64,000 nt of DNA. It comes from Campanula takesimana. Taxonomy: Eukaryota > Streptophyta > Magnoliopsida > Asterales > Campanulaceae. A program made the translations under genes and the position numbers. The first letter of the stretch is position 1. Every line of letters starts with the position of its first letter. The stretch covers positions 62,001-126,000 of the forward strand of contig JAOWBW010000270.1 of the NCBI GenBank assembly GCA_026119855.1. Direction: 5' to 3'. Below the pieces are notes generated by a model. The model made no database searches. It was not told the DNA's origin and was given only the letters and a program-made list of their open reading frames with translations. This document shows positions 57,488 to 64,000 of the stretch, piece by piece.

Positions 57488-58938
57488 TGGATTGCAATTT
57501 GTTAAGCCTAAATTTAACAACTTATTTTAAATCCGCAAGTGGACGGTGTAATTGTAGTATAGACTAGGCAAATGCGGGTCGAATCCCACGGACACAGTGT
57601 TACTATAAACTAATGCTTGTTTTTATTATGGTTTGGAATAAATAAAATAGTATTGGGAGAAAATTGTTTTGTGAATATCTAGAACAATGCAAAGTACTCT
57701 AAATTTTTTATTAAACTCTATAAGAGGAAAGTATTCTCGGGGTTGAGATTCAAAGAGCATGCGCTCATCAAATAAATCATGTTGGTATAAAATGATCATG
57801 CCATAATATGATACGCTAGTCGTGCTATCTTCTCACGGTCAAGGCCTAACAAACATATTTTAGACTAACACGGCTTTTCTCTCGATGGTTTCATACATTA
57901 GTCAAAATCCACGTATTTTCCAATTAAGGATCATCCATTGACAATTAATCTACTCTCGTGATAAAATAGTGCCTAGTTATATCCATATGGTTTCGGTAAT
58001 CAAGATTCACGACTAAGTACTTTTCTTGATTAACTGGAATCATACAAATATGGATTTCTCCCTTTCGTAAACGTTAAGAAAACTATGAAGAGAATTGATT
58101 ATGATATGAAGGAAAAGAAGAAAATATGATTTTATGAAATGAACACGTGATATCGAGTTTCCAACCCCAAGAACTTGGAGGATTACTCACTAGCCATTGA
58201 TGATCTAACCGTGATTATTCAAGAATAAGACATAAATATAAGATAAAGGAAATTTATACTTATGCTTGATAACATGTAGAAGAAACAAAGGCTGGAAATG
58301 AACCTTCAAACTTTATTAATTTTCAAAACTTCAAAGTACAATAACACTAAGAACAATTGATGATTCTTAGAAATTTTGATGAATTGATGTTTTTGGAATG
58401 TAAATTATGATAGAGTAGGTTTACAACAACTTCTGGATACCAAAAACGGATACTTACATGCCTTTTATATAGGCCCTTGAACTAAAAGTTGAGACTCCTC
58501 CCAAAAGTCTCCTTGAAAAGGCACCTTTTAGACTGGTCGAACAGCAACTGCACGGCTGAGTCACTATTTCTTGCACGGTCGTGCAAGCATTACTGCAATC
58601 CTGATCAGTCTCTAATTAGCCAAGCACGGTCGTGCTCCTACATGTGCCTCGGCCGTAATTGTCTTGTAATACGTAATGCTCTGGTCCTTGTCCTTTCCTT
58701 CCTCAAAATGTCTCTCCTTGCCTCCGCTTGTTCCATCCCCCCTCATAAATCATGCCCCAAGCCGTTTTTATACCAATAACGTCCAGGAGCTCCTGTTTAA
58801 CCACAAATATACCACCCCTAGCATAATATTTGCGTATAAAGTAGTAAAATGAACTAATTTAAGCTAAAGTTAATTGAAACTAAGTGTAAATGATGTCAAA
58901 TGATATTATAAATGTCTATATAATAATCATTTATCACA
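57488..58938 (-). mobile_element. Candidate solo LTR, minus orientation
   Basis: 1451 bp. On the minus strand it starts TGTGATAAATG and ends in TGCAATCCA. Flanked by ATTGT (57483-57487) and ATTGC (58939-58943), an imperfect 5-bp TSD. A minus-strand TATA box (CTATATAAAAGG, 58473-58462) lies downstream of palindromes TTGCACGGTCGTGCAA (58571-58586) and AGCACGGTCGTGCT (58623-58636). No internal region, so a solo LTR; lineage uncertain, possibly Athila-like. Confidence 0.6.
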
Positions 58939-58943
58939 ATTGC

Positions 58944-59263
58944 AAATGCCAGTTTGGATTAGGAGGGACTCATTCATTTTTGGGGAATAGATAGTCTATT
59001 GAGGGGCAATTTGATGCCAATGAGCCCAACTTGTTACCATACTTTATATTTATATTTGAAAGATTTTTTCATGGTTTAAAGAATCATTCTTTTGCATTTT
59101 GTTTATAATGGAAACGATTAATAAATTCAATGATTTGCGTTTGGTGTAAAATATGTTGTTGGTAATGAAACTAAATAGAATAATTATTTTCTTCTAAATT
59201 GTGTCGCTTTTCTTGAGCATTTGGGTATGAGACATACCAATTTTGGCGCCGCATTAGATCAGA
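58944..59263 (+). other. Spacer with a copy of LARP1 downstream sequence
   Basis: 58985-59035 resembles 55938-55990 ('tgaggggc..aatttgatgcc..gagcccaa'). 'ttttggcgccgc' at about 59241 looks like an LTR-retrotransposon PBS (tRNA-Asp type), possibly belonging to a decayed element. No gene. Confidence 0.35.
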
Positions 59264-59786
59264 TTGGTCCCTATGGATGGAAGCCGGAATCAGCAGGTTA
59301 CTCAAGAAGGGACTTACTCAAATGACCATGTACCTCGCTTGGTCGACAGGCACCTTTACTGTCAAGAAGGTCGACGGCAAGGTCAGAACCTATATAGACA
59401 TATGGGATCTCAGCAACACAAGCCCAGAGGAAATCCTTGGCGCACCGACGAACATAATCAAACTGGTCAGAGTAACGGGAAGATATGAAAACCAGTCATT
59501 TACAAGCTATAACCGACAAATAACTCTCTTCACCACTCCTTGGGGCACCCACTGCCACATAAGAGAGCCATTTGGAAGACAAGATACTTCAGTTACATAC
59601 CAAATACCTACCCTAACTAGCAGATGGAAGACAAAACTCCACATAGACAACATGGTATCACGTACAGAAGAGCCTAGCAAAGAGCACCTTGAGGAGCTTC
59701 ATGAAATCCTCCATCTGCTCCGAGAACAAGGAATACTCTTGAACCCCGCCACGTGCGAATTCGGGACGGTCAAATACGAAGCCTTG
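59264..59786 (+). pseudogene. Decayed Ty3/gypsy reverse-transcriptase fragment
   Basis: An open stretch from about 59277 carries weak but ordered RT motifs: DGKVRTYIDIWDLSN in the place of the 'DYRDLN' block, TPWGTHCHIREPFG in the place of the 'MPFG' block, IDNM in the place of the catalytic V/IDD box, then HLEELHEILHLLREQGILLNPATCEFG for the thumb start. The second catalytic Asp is Asn and the region between motifs is shortened. It is Tat/Ogre-like in pattern, and is cut at 59787 by the Sirevirus LTR. Confidence 0.6.
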
Positions 59787-61217
59787 TGTTGGTCCCAAAG
59801 GGCAACAAGGGTATGAAAAATAGCTAGAGGGGGGTGAATAGCTGTTTTAAAATTCTTTTCGTACCCTTGATAAACTCAATTGCAAATGCGCACTTTATCA
59901 AATAAGAGTTATTATATGCGCCTATGTGAGTGAGAGAAATGCACAGCGGAATTTAGTAATGTAAATAGGCACAAAGTATGATAAAGGGGGCGCACACACA
60001 CTCTAAGTATTTTGGCTCAAAGTGGGTGAAATAAGAAACTAAGGCAAATGATATAACAAACACAACACAGTTCAATCAATCAATCTACAATGAATAAACA
60101 ATCAAATAGTTAGATATGATATGAACTTGAAAGGAAATAGCAAGATAGTAAGTACGCGCTATTTGGAGAGGTTCGATCGGGAAAATGATCTACGTCCTCT
60201 ACCAAGATGGTTAGTCTTGGATTTCTAATGGAGATCTTATATTATGAGAGAGTGTTACAAATTACAATCGTTTGAGCTTATACACTAACTCAAGATCTAT
60301 TTCTATGAAAGAACAAATCCTAGACAATAACCGGTGTATCTCTAAAAGAAAGATCTAAGTGATCAAACTTAAAGAGGTGCGTGTGTGATTTTAGATTCAG
60401 GGCTCTTTAGATCTTTGAGATTGAGAGCACAAGAAAACTAAAGTGTTTTCGCTTGAGGATCTGGGCTAAGGATGAAGTTATGAAGATGTTCTTGAGAATT
60501 CTGGAAATAACAAAGGCAATCTTCAAATCTTCAACAAATGCTTGAGAGAGAAATTCTTGAAAATCTTAGCAAAACTCAGCAACTTCAAAATGTTGAAGTT
60601 ATGGGGTATTTATAGTGAAATCCCAAAAACTAGCCGTTGGAAATCCTTGGTGAGTCAGAGAAAGGACGGATGTGCTGTCACTCATTGAGTGGATCACGTG
60701 TCCTTTGATAGCCGTTAGACTCATAACACAATTGTGACCGTTGTGGACAGGTGTCCTCAATTTGGGCGCACACGTGTTATTTAACCATCGTTTGAATCAT
60801 TGGCGTAGTTTGAATTCTCTTCAAGTCTTTGAATCTTCATTAAATCACTGAGTGTTAAACACACTACGTTGAGGCGCGTGAGCTAGAGAGGAGCATGAGC
60901 CAATGGGGCGCATGAGTAAATGCTAGGTCATACTCATGCGCGCGCACCAAGGAGGCGCATGGCGCGTGGCTTGGAGGCGCATGGCTTGAAGGCGCATGGT
61001 GCATCGCTTGAATTCACACAGTGATTTTCTTGAATCTTGATCTTCTTGCCCTATTTCTAAGCCTATTCTATTACAATGGACAACCTAAAAAAAATTAAGT
61101 ATAAGTACTTCTTACATGTGGGTCTAAAGTCCATGAAATAAAACTTAGGTGATGGATCAATCAAATCTAATCAATCATATTACATTGAAACTGAGATATA
61201 TGTGGGCATACCCAACA
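59787..61217 (-). repeat. 3' LTR of Sirevirus-like element
   Basis: 1431 bp. On the minus strand it starts TGTTGGGTATG at 61217 and ends GGGACCAACA at 59787. Minus-strand TATAAATA is at 60614-60607. Upstream of it (60866-61012) is a cluster of GGCGCATG-type phrases, including 'catgcgcgcgc'. Confidence 0.8.
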
Positions 61218-61230
61218 ATCTCCCCCTATT
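61218..61230 (-). other. Polypurine tract of Sirevirus-like element
   Basis: Minus strand AATAGGGGGAGAT directly before the LTR start at 61217. Confidence 0.85.
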
Positions 61231-61726
61231 TGATTGATGCCATTACCTACTATATCAAGGACAAACATTATACTTGATAAAAACATGTCCAAATAAATGA
61301 TATTGGTAACTCATGTCTCAAGTTAATGCACACACTAGTCCAAGATATAGATTTCTAATCTATTCCAATAAGGATAAAACATTACAAATGGAAAGATAGA
61401 AACAACAGTTTATAACACATTCAAAATGATATGAGTTTTAGTTTTGAAATGTGTTTAAACAAAGTTTAAACTCAATGCATAAAATATGAAGCAGTTCAAA
61501 TATGATGCATAGGATTTTAAACAACATTCATTGTTCTACAAACAAGTAGTTTGAGTGAACAAGGTTTGAGATAAACGTGATGCTTTGTTCTCATTAATAC
61601 TTGGGATGTAGGAGTTACAGATTACAAGTATTGAACAGAACAAAATCAAAAGAGGTGCTAAAACATGTAAGCACGAAAATCACTATCTTCAAAAGGGTTT
61701 TACTAACAACAAAAAATTCTAACAAG
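61231..61726 (-). mobile_element. 3' untranslated region of Sirevirus-like element
   Basis: AT-rich, non-coding, between the env-like remnant and the polypurine tract. Confidence 0.6.
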
Positions 61727-61983
61727 TTACAATCAAAGAAAACTAAGGATTAGGAGGCGCGTCGTCTTCCTTCAATCCTTCTTCGATTTCGCTCACTAAA
61801 CGAGCAATCTGATTTGTAAGTTGAGAAGACCGGTTGACTACTGAATAAGTATCAGAAACTCCATCTCTGATGATAGCGCAAGTGCCCATTATTGATAGTT
61901 TGATACTCATCAATGGAGCGCTGAGGAGTAAGAAAACGTAGTAAGAAAATGTTTGTCCTTGATATCATCACTCCGATACCACT
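61727..61983 (-). repeat. Env-like end segment, copy E1, joined to a PBS
   Basis: Copy of 62457-62702. On its right it is joined to TGGTATCGGAG (61976-61966, minus strand), a Met-tRNA-type primer site with one change, directly beside an LTR end. This is an LTR-PBS-env-like junction with gag and pol missing. It has a one-base difference that breaks the env-like frame. Confidence 0.75.
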
Positions 61984-62455
61984 TGTTGGTCCCAAAGGGC
62001 AACAAGGGAATGAAAAATAGCTAGAGGGGGGGGTGAATAGCTGTTTTAAAATTCTTTTCGTACCCTTGATAAACTCAATTGCAAATGCGCACTTTATCAA
62101 ATAAGCGTTATGATATGCGCCTATGTGAGTGAGTGAAATGCACAGCGGAATTTAGTAATGTAAATAGGCGCAAAGTATGATAAATGGGGCGCACACACAC
62201 TCTAAGTATTTTGGCTCAAAGTGGGTGAAATAAGAAACTAAGGCAAATGATATAACAAACACAACACAGTTTAATCAATCAATCTACAATGAATAAACAA
62301 TCAAATAGTTAGATATGATATGAACTTGAAAGGAAATAGCAAGATAGTAAGTACGCGCTATTTGGAGAGGTTCGATCGGGAAAATGATCTACGTCCTCTA
62401 CCAAGATGGTTAGTCTTGGATTTCTAATGGAGATCTTATATTATGAGAGAGTGTA
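61984..62455 (-). repeat. Partial LTR (last ~470 bp) inside the element
   Basis: Near-identical to 59787-60255, the transcript-distal end of the LTR (minus strand end GGGACCAACA). Its right edge switches into env-like sequence at the shared 'ttacaatc'. Confidence 0.82.
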
Positions 62456-63522
62456 ACAACTTACAATCAAAGAAAACTAAGGATTAGGAGGCGCGTCGTC
62501 TTCCTTCAATCCTTCTTCGATTTCGCTCACTGAACGAGCAATCTGATTTGTAAGTTGAGAAGACCGGTTGACTATTGAATAAGTATCAGAAACTCCATCT
62601 CTGATATAGCGCAAGTGCCCATTATTGATAGTTTGATACTCATCAATGGAGCGCTGAGGAGTAAGAAAATGTAGTAAGAAAATGTTTGTCCTTGATATCA
62701 TCGCTGATGCGCTTCATCTCCCCCTTAATGGCAGCAATCTAATCTCCCTGATTTGCAATCATTGAAGCTTGAAGTTCAAATTGAGATTCAATACGAACTT
62801 GACCATTCTGGAGTTGCTGAAGGAGTAAAATAACAAGACTCATATCTTGAGTCTAAGGAGGAGGCGCATGAGTGGAACGGGGCGCATGAGTAGGGCGCGG
62901 AGTTGGTGAAGGAATAAAGTCATCACTTGATTCACTAAATGCATCCACAATTCTTCTCAAATCACTGAGTCATAGAAGTCGTTGGAACATGGGAAGGAGG
63001 CGCGGGAGCTGGGGGCGCAGGGATAGATAGTTATGCGCCTCTTGAGGGTCTCTTGCTCCCCCGAACTTGATCCTCTGTTAACTCATCAAATAACTCAGAA
63101 GAAATCCTATCTCTGACTTGATGTTGTTGGCGCGTGAGTTTAACAGGAGCAGGAGTAGGAGTTGGTGTTGCTTGATTAATAGTAGGCGCGCGAGGAGGGA
63201 GAGGCGCAGAGGGAGCATGCACGCGCGAAGGATCTGCGTTGGAGCCTGCGCCTCTTTGCCTTTCAAGTCTGTCTGCAGCAGTGGCCTTCTTTAACTGATA
63301 ATCATCATCTATTTTTCTCTGCGCTTCCAGTCTACTGGCTTCCTTAGCGCGTTTAAGCTCTTTCTCTTCTTCAGTGTCTATTCTAGGGTGTTTTGGTGGT
63401 CTTCCTCCACACTCAATATAGTCAAGTGTTACTCCAGATAAATCACGGTGAGCGTGACCACGTTGAACTCTTCTTAACTCAGCCCTTCCAATCATGGGCG
63501 CGCGCGGATGAATAAGGCGCAA
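62456..63522 (-). pseudogene. Env-like region of Sirevirus-like element
   Basis: Minus strand. 63522-63031 is a 163-codon open frame rich in Arg, Glu and Lys (about residues 50-100, likely coiled coil), then a Pro/Ala-rich linker. It stops and continues in broken frames (Ser/Pro-rich, then a helical stretch) to 62477, where a frame ends in EIEEGLKEDDAPPNP. The position after pol fits the env-like ORF of Sireviruses, a family feature whose function is not established. Many codons come from repeated GGCGC motifs. Confidence 0.5.
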
Positions 63523-63678
63523 TTTGTACTTGGGCGCACAATGAGTGAGTGGGGCGCGTAGTGATTTAGGCGCATACCGCAGTTTCTTTAAAACATTGAA
63601 ATTGATTTTAACCTTTAAAACCTAATATTCACAACTCAAAAAGACATAAAACCATTAGTAATGACAAAATCATATTGA

Positions 63679-64000
63679 CTAGTTAAGTTCAAGTATACCC
63701 ATTTCACCTCTAAAAAAGATGAACCGTTTCACGTCAAGTGCTTTCGTTAGAATGTCGGCGATTTGATAGTCGGTTCCCACGTATTCTAAATGAATATTGC
63801 CTTTCTCCACGTGGTCTTTGAGGAAGTGATATTTGATGTCGATGTGTTTGGTCTTTGAGTGCATGACAGGATTTTCAGAAACGGCAATTGTTGAAGTGTT
63901 GTCGCAGTAGATGGGACAATTTTCTTCAATGATATCATAGTCCACCAATTGTTGCTTCATCCATAGTATTTGACAGCAAAAACTTCCCGCAACGATATAT
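63679..64000 (-). CDS. pol: Copia pol C-terminus (RNase H end), partial
   Basis: The minus-strand frame runs in from the window edge and ends at 63679. Motifs are those of the end of Ty1/copia RNase H: YIVAGSFCCQILWMKQQL, then IYCDNTSTIAVSENPVMHSK, TKHIDIKYHFLKDHVEKG, and ADILTKALDVKRFIFF. The key Asp of CDN and the His of TKHID are present. The remainder (RT, integrase, gag) is outside the window. This part has no stop or frameshift. Confidence 0.9.
   Translation of the reverse strand, partial: YIVAGSFCCQILWMKQQLVDYDIIEENCPIYCDNTSTIAVSENPVMHSKTKHIDIKYHFLKDHVEKGNIHLEYVGTDYQIADILTKALDVKRFIFFRGEMGILELN

Larger units (their letters stand above)
59787..64000 (-). mobile_element. Sirevirus-like Ty1/copia element, 3' half
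   Basis: Minus-strand order from the right edge: end of pol (RNase H), env-like region, rearranged segment, polypurine tract, 3' LTR. The env-like region after pol, the long purine tract AATAGGGGGAGAT and the TGTTGG LTR start fit the Sirevirus/Maximus lineage. The 5' half lies beyond the window. Confidence 0.78.

Overview
This is a nuclear window from a plant, most likely a non-grass eudicot. It holds one spliced host gene with short GT-AG exons. Nearly everything else is plant transposable-element sequence: Tekay-type chromovirus, Tat/Ogre-type Ty3, several Ty1/copia lineages, Stowaway, Harbinger, Mutator and hAT MITEs, and probable Helitron and LINE pieces. I saw no tRNA, rRNA or CRISPR array. 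The species cannot be named from the sequence.

Layout. 1-2432 and 16600-17163 are the two halves of a pol-less Tat/Ogre-type element on the plus strand (gag zinc-knuckle stub, long non-coding tail, tandem repeats, polypurine tract). They are split by a Tekay-type solo LTR (4645-16594, TSD CCAGC). That solo LTR is itself split by a complete Tekay chromovirus (6973-15888, TSD ATTGG). A 0.72-kb piece carrying the solo-LTR start is present twice (2146-2870 and 4358-5070), around a ~1.5-kb segment with a Helitron-like end. 17164-19250 is an LTR-PBS-short remnant-LTR structure of the Tat element. Its following internal stretch is interrupted by a 14.4-kb gag-only Tat/Ogre-type element on the minus strand (19668-34113, TSD CTAAT), whose interior is a head-to-tail duplication of a 4.9-kb unit. 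34221-37681 is a head-to-head pair of Tat LTRs with a copia-type solo LTR near the centre. 37682-39607 is a broken Ty1/copia gag-protease-integrase fragment on the minus strand.

The host gene (41580-55776, plus strand, 14 coding exons, about 880 residues) encodes La-related protein 1 (LARP1), an RNA-binding translation and decay regulator. All exon junctions keep frame and I saw no disabling lesion. Its introns hold MITEs, including a Mutator-type MITE nested in a Stowaway, and a probable truncated LINE. Downstream come a hAT-type MITE (56296-56870), a minus-strand solo LTR (57488-58938), a decayed Ty3 reverse-transcriptase fragment (59264-59786), and the 3' half of a Sirevirus-like copia element on the minus strand (59787-64000). 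The Sirevirus has a 3' LTR, an env-like region, the end of RNase H, and an internal rearrangement that looks like template switching.

The most striking cross-cutting pattern is that LTRs of at least eight unrelated families here each carry a family-specific GC-rich phrase, often a perfect palindrome, usually repeated two to four times, and in most cases upstream of the TATA-like box.
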